A stretch of DNA of 64,000 nucleotides. Source: JAAYUD01 sp041907665 (GTDB lineage: Bacteria > Bacteroidota > Bacteroidia > Bacteroidales > Bacteroidaceae). The position numbers and the translations under genes were made by a program. Position 1 is the stretch's first letter. Each line of letters begins with the position of its first letter. Positions 1-8,251 of the stretch are shown one piece after another. The stretch lies in NCBI GenBank assembly GCA_041907665.1, contig JAYRGW010000010.1, positions 12,051 to 76,050 of the forward strand, given 5' to 3'. Below the pieces are notes generated by a model. The model saw only the letters and a list, made by a program, of their open reading frames with translations. It did not search any database and had not been told where the DNA came from.

Positions 1-2603
1 AATGCTTGTTTATGATGCCTATAAACATTGCTGAAATAGGTCAAATCGGCATAACGAGAAGCTTTGTTTAATAGCAACTCGAATCCCGGTTGTTTTTCTA
101 TTTTTGCAATAGAGTCTATTGTTGCGTCCTTCTCTTTCATTTCATCTTCATGATGACAGCTTTGCAAGGCAAAAGAGAAAAACAAGCAACACAATAGTAT
201 TAGAGTTCTCTTTATACCTTTCGGTATACGGAAAAAGAACCGACTACCTTTACCGAGTGTGCTTTCTATACCGAAAAGGCAAACATCAAAAAGAGGGTTT
301 GTCTTACGATATTTTTCTATAACCCCCTTACAATTCATCAATCCAAAACCACTTCCTTTGGCTTTTTTCAATGAATCAATATTATCACCATCTTTCAGTC
401 CGATGACACTCGAATCATATACTTTCTTTCCCAGTATCTTACTAATATCGTCAGAAGACAATCCGCGTCCGGTGTCTTCTACAGAGATTTCAACATATTT
501 ATCTGTCGAATCAGCACAGACATGAACGCTACCACCTTCTGGCGTATATTTTCGTGCATTCTCTGTCAGCGTATTTATCATAAAAAGAGTCAACGATTTA
601 TCTGCTTTGACTATTGCATCAGTATCGTCAATGATCAAATTCTGAGATTTCATTTCAAATGTACGCCGTCCCTTTTTAATAAGCGCAAACAATTCGTTCA
701 ACTCAAAGCTTTCGATGTTCAGACTAATGGAACCTTGGCGCATCTTTATCCATTGACTCAAAATATCATTGTAATCATTGATTGTCGTTACCAATTCGTC
801 AATATATTGCAATCTTTCTTTCCGAACATCATTCTGATTGTCATATTGATCTGATCTCAGTTTATGAACTTCATTTACAATTCTATCGATATATGGATTA
901 ATGGAGTTGACAATAGACAAACACGTTTTCTTCGTAATATTTTGACGTTTGTTTTCTATCAGATGCTGTTGAGACAAATACTTTTCTTTATCCAATCGGT
1001 CTTGTTCTTCGGATAGTTGCATCAATGCTTTTCTATTGTCAATAACCCAGGCTACGTAAGGCATTTGTATACGACGAATAGTTATATCATCTTTATTCTT
1101 ATGATTTATTTGAAGCAGATTTTCCATCTTTGCAGATGCTTCTTCTGCTGAATAAGTAGTAATGTGCCTACATTCATCCAAAAGATATCTAAGTAAAGCA
1201 TTATGCTGAGAATCCTTTTCTCGAGCATATTTATTAAAGCGCCATAGCAATAGAATCACCAAAGCAGTGCCAAGCAATGTAATAATAAAAATAGCATTCA
1301 GTTTATGCAACTCTTCTCTCAAAGCCTTATACCTATTTTCGAGTAGCTTATCTTGCCGGGTATAATTCAAAATATCCAGATATGCATTCCTATTATAGTC
1401 AGATGCTATTTTATTTCCCAATCCGGCATAGGTCACGCTCAGCTGTTCTCTAATTGACAATAGCCATTCAGGTACAGTTTTAGAACGCTCTGAATTAATC
1501 CAGCGCAATTCTCTGTTCACGGTGTCGTTGGGTGCGAATGGAAGAAGTAATTCAGAAGGATTTTTGTGATGATAGTATTTTTGGTGATGCTGATTAACTA
1601 AATTCAAAGCTTTCGCCAATACCTTATACGCATTGGCATAGAGCCCATGTATATTATAATATTTGGCGATTGTGACCAACGAACCAGCTACTTGATAAGG
1701 ATCTTGGTATTTACTGAATATATCGAGCGAACGTTGCGCCATACGAAGAGGCATGATAGAATCAACCGGAATATTCATCTCTGCCAATCGATATCCTCTT
1801 CTTGCTACAAAATACTGATAAGAGTTTTTGGCTGCCAACATATCGGAGATGCTTTGCAATCCATTCGCTTCAAAGTAAATCACTTTCTGCAACGAAGCGG
1901 CTTTCCATGCCATATAAAGTTCATCAAAACAATTAAGTTCCTGTTCATCAGTAGTAGAGCCGGAACAAAGAGATGCAGAACCTTTCAGATAGTGATAATA
2001 CATCCATTGACAAGAGTCCGTTGCAAGCCATTTAGAATTAATAACATTTATTGACGAGACAGCTTCTTCGCGCTGCCTGAGATAATAATAATAGATGGCC
2101 GAAGTAATATAAAAATCAGAACAGGCATAATTATACCTCTCAACATCATGTGGGCGCATATTGACGTATGAATCCTGATCGATACGGCGCATTCTCTTTT
2201 TCGCATCATTGCGCTTTTTATAAAAGGCTTCATTCATTGCCGTACGCTGATAAATCTTCATAAGGCCAATATCGGCAATCAATAATTCTATTTCATTCTT
2301 AGAAATACTTCCTACCGAATTATATAAATCTTCAGCTTTCTCAAAATTCATCTTCATAAAGTAGGTAAAAGCCAAATTGTTATACGCTTCAGCTTTACCC
2401 CGGCTATACATGCTACACATATTAAATGCTTGCAAAGCCTTGTTTGAAGATTCTGCGATGTTTATATACCTCTCTTTATACGATACATTATTAAGCGAAT
2501 CAACATAATGAACCTCCCGTGAAGAAGGCAAATCTTCACAAGAACAAAGGGATAGCAATAATATTAAAATCCCTATAATGACAGACATAAATCTCAAATT
2601 CAT
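1..2603 (-). CDS. DUF5112/DUF5113-type sensor histidine kinase, 3' end outside window
   Basis: My reverse-strand translation is open from an ATG at 2603 to the window edge (867 complete codons, no stop). It starts with a lipoprotein-like signal (LLLSLCSC), then about 400 residues of alpha-helical TPR-like sequence, a membrane segment (NAIFIITLLGTALVILLL), a cytoplasmic helical domain, and a HATPase domain with N box (NTLTENARKYTPEGG), DTGRGLSSDD and GSGFGL. This order matches Bacteroidota kinases annotated DUF5112/DUF5113 (family named from memory). The usual dimerisation motif with HExxxP histidine is absent; the aligned region reads KKTCLSIVNSINPYIDR. After the ATPase domain the frame continues through a second hydrophobic, lipobox-like stretch (LILLCCLFFSFALQSC) without an ATG, so either a second extracytoplasmic module is fused on or a downstream lipoprotein uses an unusual start. 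The signal and target are unknown. Confidence 0.8.
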   Translation of the reverse strand, partial: MNLRFMSVIIGILILLLSLCSCEDLPSSREVHYVDSLNNVSYKERYINIAESSNKALQAFNMCSMYSRGKAEAYNNLAFTYFMKMNFEKAEDLYNSVGSISKNEIELLIADIGLMKIYQRTAMNEAFYKKRNDAKKRMRRIDQDSYVNMRPHDVERYNYACSDFYITSAIYYYYLRQREEAVSSINVINSKWLATDSCQWMYYHYLKGSASLCSGSTTDEQELNCFDELYMAWKAASLQKVIYFEANGLQSISDMLAAKNSYQYFVARRGYRLAEMNIPVDSIMPLRMAQRSLDIFSKYQDPYQVAGSLVTIAKYYNIHGLYANAYKVLAKALNLVNQHHQKYYHHKNPSELLLPFAPNDTVNRELRWINSERSKTVPEWLLSIREQLSVTYAGLGNKIASDYNRNAYLDILNYTRQDKLLENRYKALREELHKLNAIFIITLLGTALVILLLWRFNKYAREKDSQHNALLRYLLDECRHITTYSAEEASAKMENLLQINHKNKDDITIRRIQMPYVAWVIDNRKALMQLSEEQDRLDKEKYLSQQHLIENKRQNITKKTCLSIVNSINPYIDRIVNEVHKLRSDQYDNQNDVRKERLQYIDELVTTINDYNDILSQWIKMRQGSISLNIESFELNELFALIKKGRRTFEMKSQNLIIDDTDAIVKADKSLTLFMINTLTENARKYTPEGGSVHVCADSTDKYVEISVEDTGRGLSSDDISKILGKKVYDSSVIGLKDGDNIDSLKKAKGSGFGLMNCKGVIEKYRKTNPLFDVCLFGIESTLGKGSRFFFRIPKGIKRTLILLCCLFFSFALQSCHHEDEMKEKDATIDSIAKIEKQPGFELLLNKASRYADLTYFSNVYRHHKQA

Positions 2604-2680
2604 CACACAGATTCACTTTTCAATTGAACAAAGCTAATTATTTTTATGGAAATCTCAATAAAAATATCATGAATAAGTAC

Positions 2681-2688
2681 TATATTTG
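2681..2688 (+). promoter_or_regulatory. -7 promoter box for the DUF3298 gene
   Basis: TATATTTG matches the Bacteroidota -7 consensus TAnnTTTG, 49 bases before the ATG at 2737. No convincing -33 TTTG lies at the usual distance. Confidence 0.45.
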
Positions 2689-2736
2689 TTCCAAATTTCT
2701 CTATGTACTATAGAATAAATTAAAGATAAAGAACGA

Positions 2737-3570
2737 ATGAATAAGCATTATGTCAGTATAATAGCCATAATAATAACAAGTGCTTTTCTGTTTTCGTCTT
2801 GTAGTAGCAAGATGAGCAATAAAAAGCGTATTGCTTTCGATAGTATCAAGGTTGCTCGCATAGAACATCTGTTCGGTGACAAGCAAAAGCCTTATTGCAA
2901 TTTGATTATTAACATTGCATATCCTAATCTGTGCGATAATGCATCTTTGAAAGATACACTTACCAAATCGATCTTTGCATTTTGCTTAGGAAATGAATAT
3001 TCGTCATTGAATCCTCGAAATGCTATTCAAAAATATATCAACGATTATCTGAGTAATTATCGAAAGGAACTTGAACCCAACTTTAAACAAGAAGCAGACA
3101 GTTCGGTTTACCAATGGTACAATTATTACCGTTCTATTGTAGGAAAAGTGAAATATCAGCAAAACGACTTGTTGACCTATGCAATGAACTTCAATGAATA
3201 TACCGGAGGAGCGCACAATATGTATGCTACGACCTATGAGAATTTCGATTTAAAACAAATGCGAATTATAAAATTAGCCGATTTATTTAAACCGAACTAT
3301 CAAAACGAGTTGACTGCTATCATCGTCCATCAATTAATGGTTGATCATAAAGTACACTCTGCAGACGAACTAGCCGATAAAGGATATGGTGCGACAGGTA
3401 ACATAGCGCCTACCGAAAACTTTTATTTCGACGACAAAGGCATGGCGTTCGTCTATAACATTTACGAAATAGCCCCTTATAATGTCGGTATTATTACGGT
3501 CCATGTAGATTTTGACAAGTTGAAGAATATCATGGAAGAGAAAACATTCAAATCATTAGGGCTGATATAG
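2737..3570 (+). CDS. DUF3298 (RsiV-like) lipoprotein
   Basis: A 277-residue exported protein. The N-terminus has a short charged start, a hydrophobic core and a lipobox (LFSSC), so it is probably lipidated and held in an envelope membrane. The mature part fits DUF4163 plus DUF3298, the fold of Bacillus RsiV and PdaC; visible signs are NEYTGGAHNMYATTYENF and, near the end, FDDKGMAFVYNIYEIAPY. RsiV binds lysozyme, but this protein has no cytoplasmic anti-sigma segment, so that role should not be transferred. It opens a collinear run with rsmG (16-base gap), a metallo-hydrolase and gcvP. The actual ligand or substrate cannot be told from the sequence. Confidence 0.8.
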   Translation: MNKHYVSIIAIIITSAFLFSSCSSKMSNKKRIAFDSIKVARIEHLFGDKQKPYCNLIINIAYPNLCDNASLKDTLTKSIFAFCLGNEYSSLNPRNAIQKYINDYLSNYRKELEPNFKQEADSSVYQWYNYYRSIVGKVKYQQNDLLTYAMNFNEYTGGAHNMYATTYENFDLKQMRIIKLADLFKPNYQNELTAIIVHQLMVDHKVHSADELADKGYGATGNIAPTENFYFDDKGMAFVYNIYEIAPYNVGIITVHVDFDKLKNIMEEKTFKSLGLI

Positions 3571-3586
3571 TTCAAAACTGCTTAAT

Positions 3587-4222
3587 ATGGATATTGTCAA
3601 CAAATACTTTCCTAACCTCTCTGATACGCAAAAACAACAATTTTCCCAATTGGGGGAATTATATGCGGATTGGAATACCAAAATCAATGTTATTTCGCGC
3701 AAAGATATAGAGAATATATATGAACGCCATGTGCTTCACTCGCTGGGTATCGCTAAAATCATCCGGTTCAAAGATCATTCATCTATACTTGATGTCGGAA
3801 CAGGTGGTGGCTTTCCAGGTATTCCGTTGGCTATTCTTTTCCCTAAAGTAAAATTCCAATTGATAGACAGTATTGGCAAAAAGATACAGGTGGCTACCGA
3901 AGTTTCTAAAGCCATCGGATTAACGAATATATCGCTTTACCATAAGCGTGCCGAACAAGAAAAGGCTCTGTATGATTTTGTAATCAGCAGAGCTGTTATG
4001 CGTTTAGACAGTTTGATCAAAATTGTACGAAAAAACATTTCTCCCGAACAACACAACGCCTTGCCCAATGGTGTGATATGTCTAAAGGGCGGTGATTTGG
4101 AAGAAGAAATAAAATCCTTCTCCAATCTAACTACAGTCTATAATCTATCGGATATTTTCGAAGAAGAGTTTTTCGAAACAAAGAAAGTAATACATGTAGT
4201 GATCAATAATAGTAAAAAGTAA
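3587..4222 (+). CDS. rsmG: 16S rRNA (guanine-527 N7) methyltransferase
   Basis: A 211-residue cytosolic SAM-dependent methyltransferase of the RsmG/GidB family, which puts N7-methyl on G527 in the 530 loop of 16S rRNA; loss of it gives low-level streptomycin resistance in other bacteria. The sequence shows the family's N-terminal helical part (YADWNTKINVISRKD), the SAM-binding glycine loop (ILDVGTGGGFPGIPLAI, about residues 67-83) and the later ISRAV motif. Length is normal. It lies 16 bases after the DUF3298 gene and 14 bases before the metallo-hydrolase gene, so the three are probably co-transcribed. Confidence 0.95.
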   Translation: MDIVNKYFPNLSDTQKQQFSQLGELYADWNTKINVISRKDIENIYERHVLHSLGIAKIIRFKDHSSILDVGTGGGFPGIPLAILFPKVKFQLIDSIGKKIQVATEVSKAIGLTNISLYHKRAEQEKALYDFVISRAVMRLDSLIKIVRKNISPEQHNALPNGVICLKGGDLEEEIKSFSNLTTVYNLSDIFEEEFFETKKVIHVVINNSKK

Positions 4223-4236
4223 TACTATATATAAAT

Positions 4237-4896
4237 ATGAAAATGAAGATAAAGAAATTCGAATTCAATCCTCTCCCTGTCAATTGTTACATATTGTGGG
4301 ACGAAACGGGCGATGCCGTTGTGATTGACCCAGGATGTTACTACAATTCAGAGAAGCAGGCTTTGAAGGACTTTATTATTAATAACAATTTGCATTTGAA
4401 GCACTTGCTGAATACGCATTTACATCCTGATCATGTATTGGGTAACGCATTTGTAGAAAGAGAATTCAACGTGCAGACCGAAGCGAATAAAGCCGACGAG
4501 TTTTGGTTGGAGTCAATGCCTGGACAAAGCCGATCTTTAGGATTGGAATATAAAGACGATCCGATTCATATTGGAACTTATCTTCAAGAAGGCGACGTTA
4601 TTAAATTTGGAAATACGGAGCTAACATGTTTACTGGTGCCGGGTCACTCTCCAGGCGGACTCGTGTTCTATAGCAAATCGCACAAATGTATGTTTTGTGG
4701 CGATGTACTCTTTCAAGGAAGTGTAGGAAGAGCCGATCTAACAGGGGGCAATTTCGACGAACTTATTGAAAACATACAAAACAAGCTTTTCGTCGTTTCC
4801 AACGATACGATTGTATATCCGGGGCATGGCGCTCCAACAACTATCGGAATCGAAAAAGCAGAGAACCCATTTTTTAGAAATTCAACAAATTATTAA
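4237..4896 (+). CDS. MBL-fold metallo-hydrolase (glyoxalase II-like)
   Basis: A 219-residue metallo-beta-lactamase-fold hydrolase. The binuclear metal motif THLHPDHVLGN (about residues 61-71) is complete, followed by the VPGHSPGG histidine, the bridging aspartate in FCGDVLFQGSVGRADL, and the last histidine in YPGHG. This pattern is that of the YcbL / glyoxalase II-like group, which hydrolyses small thioesters. No signal peptide is present, so it is cytosolic. It sits between rsmG and gcvP on the same strand (20 bases to gcvP). The natural substrate is not evident. Confidence 0.88.
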   Translation: MKMKIKKFEFNPLPVNCYILWDETGDAVVIDPGCYYNSEKQALKDFIINNNLHLKHLLNTHLHPDHVLGNAFVEREFNVQTEANKADEFWLESMPGQSRSLGLEYKDDPIHIGTYLQEGDVIKFGNTELTCLLVPGHSPGGLVFYSKSHKCMFCGDVLFQGSVGRADLTGGNFDELIENIQNKLFVVSNDTIVYPGHGAPTTIGIEKAENPFFRNSTNY

Positions 4897-4916
4897 ATAT
4901 TCTTAGTTCCTTACCT

Positions 4917-7772
4917 ATGAAAAAAGATTTATTGCAAAATCGTCATGTTGGTATCAACGAAAATGATATCAATAAAATGGTAAAAAAGGTAGGTGTAAGT
5001 TCTATCGACGAACTGATAGACAAAACTATTCCTGCTGATATTCGTTTAAAGGCTCCACTAACGCTGGACCCTGCAATGACAGAACATGAGTTCGCTGAAC
5101 ATATTGCCTCGTTAGCTTCAAAAAACAAGATTTACGACAGTTATATCGGCGAAGGATGGTACAACACCATAACACCGGCTGTTATTCAACGCAACGTTTT
5201 TGAGAATCCAGTATGGTATACATCCTATACACCCTACCAAACGGAAGTTTCACAAGGTCGTCTTGAAGCTTTACTTATTTTCCAAACAGCTATTTGCGAT
5301 CTGACGGCAATGCCGTTGGCGAACTGCTCTTTGCTAGACGAAGGGACAGCGGCTGCCGAAGCTATGACAATGATGCATGGCCTTCGTCCACGCGACAAAC
5401 AAAAGAGTGGGGCCAATGTATTATTCGTCGATGAAAAAGTATTTCCAGAGACACTGGCTGTGATGAAAACTCGTGCTTATCCTCAAGAGATAGAAATTCG
5501 CATAGGAAACTACAAAGACTTCAATTTTACTCCCGATGTATTTGGTTGTATTGTACAATACCCAAATGCAGACGGTAGCGTAGAAGATTATCGCGAGTTT
5601 GTTCAGAAAGCTCACGAAAGCGGATGCAAAGTTGCAGTAGATGCCGATATTTTGAGTTTAGCTTTGATTGCTCCTCCGGGAGAGTGGGATGCCGATATTG
5701 TGTTTGGTAGTACCCAGCGTTTGGGTGTGCCCATGTTCTATGGTGGACCTTCGGCTGCTTACTTTGCAACACGCGATGAATACAAACGCAATATGCCGGG
5801 CCGCATTATCGGTTGGTCCAAAGACAAATATGGTAAACTTTGTTTCCGCATGGCATTGCAGACACGTGAACAACATATTAAACGCGAGAAAGCAACATCC
5901 AATATCTGTACTGCTCAGGCGCTGTTGGCCATCATGGCGGGCTTTTATACCGTTTATCATGGACAAGAAGGCATCCGAGAAATTGCAACTCGTGTAGCAG
6001 CCATAACAACAACGTTGACTCAATCGCTCGAATCTATAGGATACACCACACGCAACAATAATTGGTTCGATACCGTTCGTATTGCTTTGCCCGAATCTGT
6101 TACAGCACAGTTTATTCGTACCGTAGCACTCGAAAACAAAATCAACTTGCATTACTACAAGAATGGTGATGTGGGATATAGTATCGATGAAACGACCAAC
6201 GCTGAGAAAGTACACCAATTGCTTCATGTATTTGAAGTAGCAGCAGGCAAACAAATAAAGGAAGAAGGTAAATGCCCGTTCAGCGAACAATATAACGTTC
6301 CCGAAACATTGCGCCGTACATCTTCTTATCTTACTCACGAAGTATTCTGCAAATACCATACAGAGACCGAGATGATGCGTTTCATCAAACGTCTTGACAG
6401 AAAAGATATCAGCTTGACTCATTCGATGATCTCACTAGGTTCTTGTACTATGAAGTTGAATCCGGCATCTACAATGATTCCATTGAGCCGTCCGGAATTT
6501 ATGAGTATTCACCCATTGGTACCCGAAGATCAAGCTAAAGGCTACAAGGAACTCATTGACAATTTGAGTCATCAGCTAGAAGTTCTCACGGGCTTTGCAG
6601 GCGTAACATTTCAACCCAATTCGGGAGCAGCAGGCGAATACACCGGGCTCCGTATTATTCGTTCTTACCTCGAAAGCATCGGCCAAGACAATCGTCGTAA
6701 AGTCCTTATTCCGGCATCTGCTCATGGCACTAACCCTGCATCGTCTGTCCAAGCAGGATTCACTCCTGTGATATGTGCATGCGACGATCATGGCAACGTG
6801 GATATGGACGATTTGCGTAAGAAAGCCGAAGAGAATAAAGAAGATTTGGCAGCGTTAATGATTACTTATCCATCCACCCACGGTATCTTTGAAACCGATA
6901 TCAAAGAGATATGCGAGATTATTCACGCCTGTGGTGCTCAAGTGTATATGGATGGTGCCAATATGAATGCCCAATTAGGTATTACCAACCCAGGGACCAT
7001 CGGCGCCGATGTATGTCACCTCAATTTGCACAAGACGTTCTCCTCTCCTCATGGCGGTGGCGGTCCTGGAGTAGGCCCTGTTTGTGTTGCTCAGCACTTG
7101 CTTCCATTCCTGCCTGGACACGATTTGTTTGGCTCTTCAGATAATGAAGTATCGTCTGCGCCATTTGGTAGTGCAGGTATTCTGCCCATTGCTTATGGTT
7201 ATATTTGCATGATGGGAATCGAAGGTCTTACATTTGCTACCAAAGCAGCGATACTCAATGCCAACTATTTGGCAGCTTGCCTGCAAGATACTTATGGCAT
7301 CGTATATCGTGGGGCAAACGGTTTTGTAGGCCACGAGATGATTCTGGAATGCCGCAATATAGCAAAAGAAACCGGCATATCTGAGAATGATATTGCCAAA
7401 CGTCTGATGGATTATGGTTATCACGCTCCTACCCTTTCATTCCCTGTTCATGGCACTTTGATGGTAGAGCCTACCGAAAGCGAAAGTTTATCGGAACTCG
7501 ATAACTTTGTGAAGGTGATGGAAACTATTTATACCGAAATAGAAGAAGTGAAAAACGGTGTGGCCGACAAAGAAGACAATGTGCTACTCAATGCGCCTCA
7601 TCCCGAATACGAAATTGTCAGTGACAATTGGTCACATTCTTATGGCAGAGAAAAAGCAGCATATCCTATCGAAAGTGTTCGCGATAACAAGTTCTGGATA
7701 AACGTTGCACGTGTGGACAATACACTTGGCGACCGCCACCTGTTGCCTACAATGTATGGCACGTTCGAATAA
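4917..7772 (+). CDS. gcvP: Glycine dehydrogenase (decarboxylating), P-protein
   Basis: A full-length (951 residues) PLP-dependent P-protein of the glycine cleavage system. It decarboxylates glycine and passes the aminomethyl group to the lipoyl arm of GcvH. The PLP lysine is K706 in HLNLHKTFSSPHGGGGPG, with the glycine-rich loop next to it. The two halves of the classical homodimeric P-protein are fused in one chain, as in enterobacteria and eukaryotes. gcvT and gcvH are not neighbours here. It ends the DUF3298-rsmG-MBL-gcvP run and is closed by a clear terminator about 25 bases downstream. Confidence 0.97.
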   Translation: MKKDLLQNRHVGINENDINKMVKKVGVSSIDELIDKTIPADIRLKAPLTLDPAMTEHEFAEHIASLASKNKIYDSYIGEGWYNTITPAVIQRNVFENPVWYTSYTPYQTEVSQGRLEALLIFQTAICDLTAMPLANCSLLDEGTAAAEAMTMMHGLRPRDKQKSGANVLFVDEKVFPETLAVMKTRAYPQEIEIRIGNYKDFNFTPDVFGCIVQYPNADGSVEDYREFVQKAHESGCKVAVDADILSLALIAPPGEWDADIVFGSTQRLGVPMFYGGPSAAYFATRDEYKRNMPGRIIGWSKDKYGKLCFRMALQTREQHIKREKATSNICTAQALLAIMAGFYTVYHGQEGIREIATRVAAITTTLTQSLESIGYTTRNNNWFDTVRIALPESVTAQFIRTVALENKINLHYYKNGDVGYSIDETTNAEKVHQLLHVFEVAAGKQIKEEGKCPFSEQYNVPETLRRTSSYLTHEVFCKYHTETEMMRFIKRLDRKDISLTHSMISLGSCTMKLNPASTMIPLSRPEFMSIHPLVPEDQAKGYKELIDNLSHQLEVLTGFAGVTFQPNSGAAGEYTGLRIIRSYLESIGQDNRRKVLIPASAHGTNPASSVQAGFTPVICACDDHGNVDMDDLRKKAEENKEDLAALMITYPSTHGIFETDIKEICEIIHACGAQVYMDGANMNAQLGITNPGTIGADVCHLNLHKTFSSPHGGGGPGVGPVCVAQHLLPFLPGHDLFGSSDNEVSSAPFGSAGILPIAYGYICMMGIEGLTFATKAAILNANYLAACLQDTYGIVYRGANGFVGHEMILECRNIAKETGISENDIAKRLMDYGYHAPTLSFPVHGTLMVEPTESESLSELDNFVKVMETIYTEIEEVKNGVADKEDNVLLNAPHPEYEIVSDNWSHSYGREKAAYPIESVRDNKFWINVARVDNTLGDRHLLPTMYGTFE

Positions 7773-7794
7773 AAGACGTTGATTATATTCTATA

Positions 7795-7827
7795 AAAGTG
7801 TGCTTCATTTGAGGCACACTTTTTTTG
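7795..7827 (+). terminator. Rho-independent terminator after gcvP
   Basis: AAAGTGTGC at 7795-7803 pairs with GCACACTTT at 7814-7822; three more inner pairs close a short ATTT loop, and a run of T follows. It ends the gcvP transcript. Confidence 0.85.
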
Positions 7828-7876
7828 TACAACAGAATCTAAACAATCGATTTCAAGAATACATCCTTTCTGTTTT

Positions 7877-7967
7877 AGTGTCTCACAGCTGTGAGACACT
7901 TGTATCACTCCCGTGAGACAGTTGTATCACACGTGTGAGACACCTGTATCACAGCTGTGAGACGATC
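7877..7967. repeat. Four tandem 22-bp palindromic units
   Basis: Units starting at 7880, 7902, 7924 and 7946 (exact 22-base spacing) each carry a TCAC-N4-GTGA dyad; the left unit sits inside a perfect 24-bp palindrome (7877-7900). The middle bases differ (AGCT, TCCC, ACGT, AGCT) while the arms GTATCAC/GTGAGAC are kept. The array lies between the gcvP terminator and the regulator promoter. It may be a protein-binding array or a structured intergenic repeat. Confidence 0.8.
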
Positions 7968-8171
7968 ATAAGAATTTATTGTTTTAAGAAAAACAACCTT
8001 ATGTGAAGCCTATAAGTATAGTATGTTGTTTCTACAACATACGGTTCATGAGTAGGTACATCGCTTTTGTCGCTATTTTAAGTAGTAACCCTTTTGGCAC
8101 TAATGCTTAAGCGACAACCTATTCGATAAAGATTCGCCCTCTTTTACCTAGACACGAATTTTATATAAAAT
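7968..8171. other. Intergenic stretch, nothing recognised
   Basis: About 200 bases between the tandem palindromes and the candidate operator. I see no ORF with coding character, RNA gene or strong hairpin. Confidence 0.5.
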
Positions 8172-8192
8172 AGTGTCCAATAGTTGGACACT
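8172..8192. promoter_or_regulatory. Palindromic candidate operator of the regulator-kinase operon
   Basis: AGTGTCCAA (8172-8180), a TAG spacer, then TTGGACACT (8184-8192) form a perfect 9-bp inverted repeat. It lies just upstream of the -7 box at 8219-8226, where an activator or autoregulator would bind. Binding by the adjacent response regulator is inferred from position only. Confidence 0.6.
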
Positions 8193-8218
8193 GGCTAGGA
8201 AATAAAAAAGAAATAAAC

Positions 8219-8226
8219 TATTTTTG
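8219..8226 (+). promoter_or_regulatory. -7 promoter box of the NtrC-type operon
   Basis: TATTTTTG matches TAnnTTTG and lies 26 bases before the ATG at 8252. There is no good -33 TTTG, which fits dependence on a factor bound at the palindrome 27 bases upstream. I found no sigma-54 GG-N10-GC element here. Confidence 0.5.
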
Positions 8227-8251
8227 CTACATCATATCATTACCCTCATAT

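Noticed and set aside
119..854. Three short plus-strand ORFs
   Set aside because: They lie antisense to the HATPase part of the large reverse-strand kinase, which shows clear motifs; the plus frames have no family features.
5658..6422. 254-residue reverse ORF inside gcvP
   Set aside because: It is the antisense shadow of gcvP, low in complexity and rich in Cys/His/Phe; no start signal.
7877..7967. CRISPR-like look of the 22-bp repeats
   Set aside because: The units are contiguous palindromes without spacers, only four copies, and there are no cas genes.
8190..8251. Sigma-54 (-24/-12) promoter before the NtrC-type gene
   Set aside because: I looked for GG-N10-GC at the right spacing and did not find it; a TAnnTTTG box fits better.
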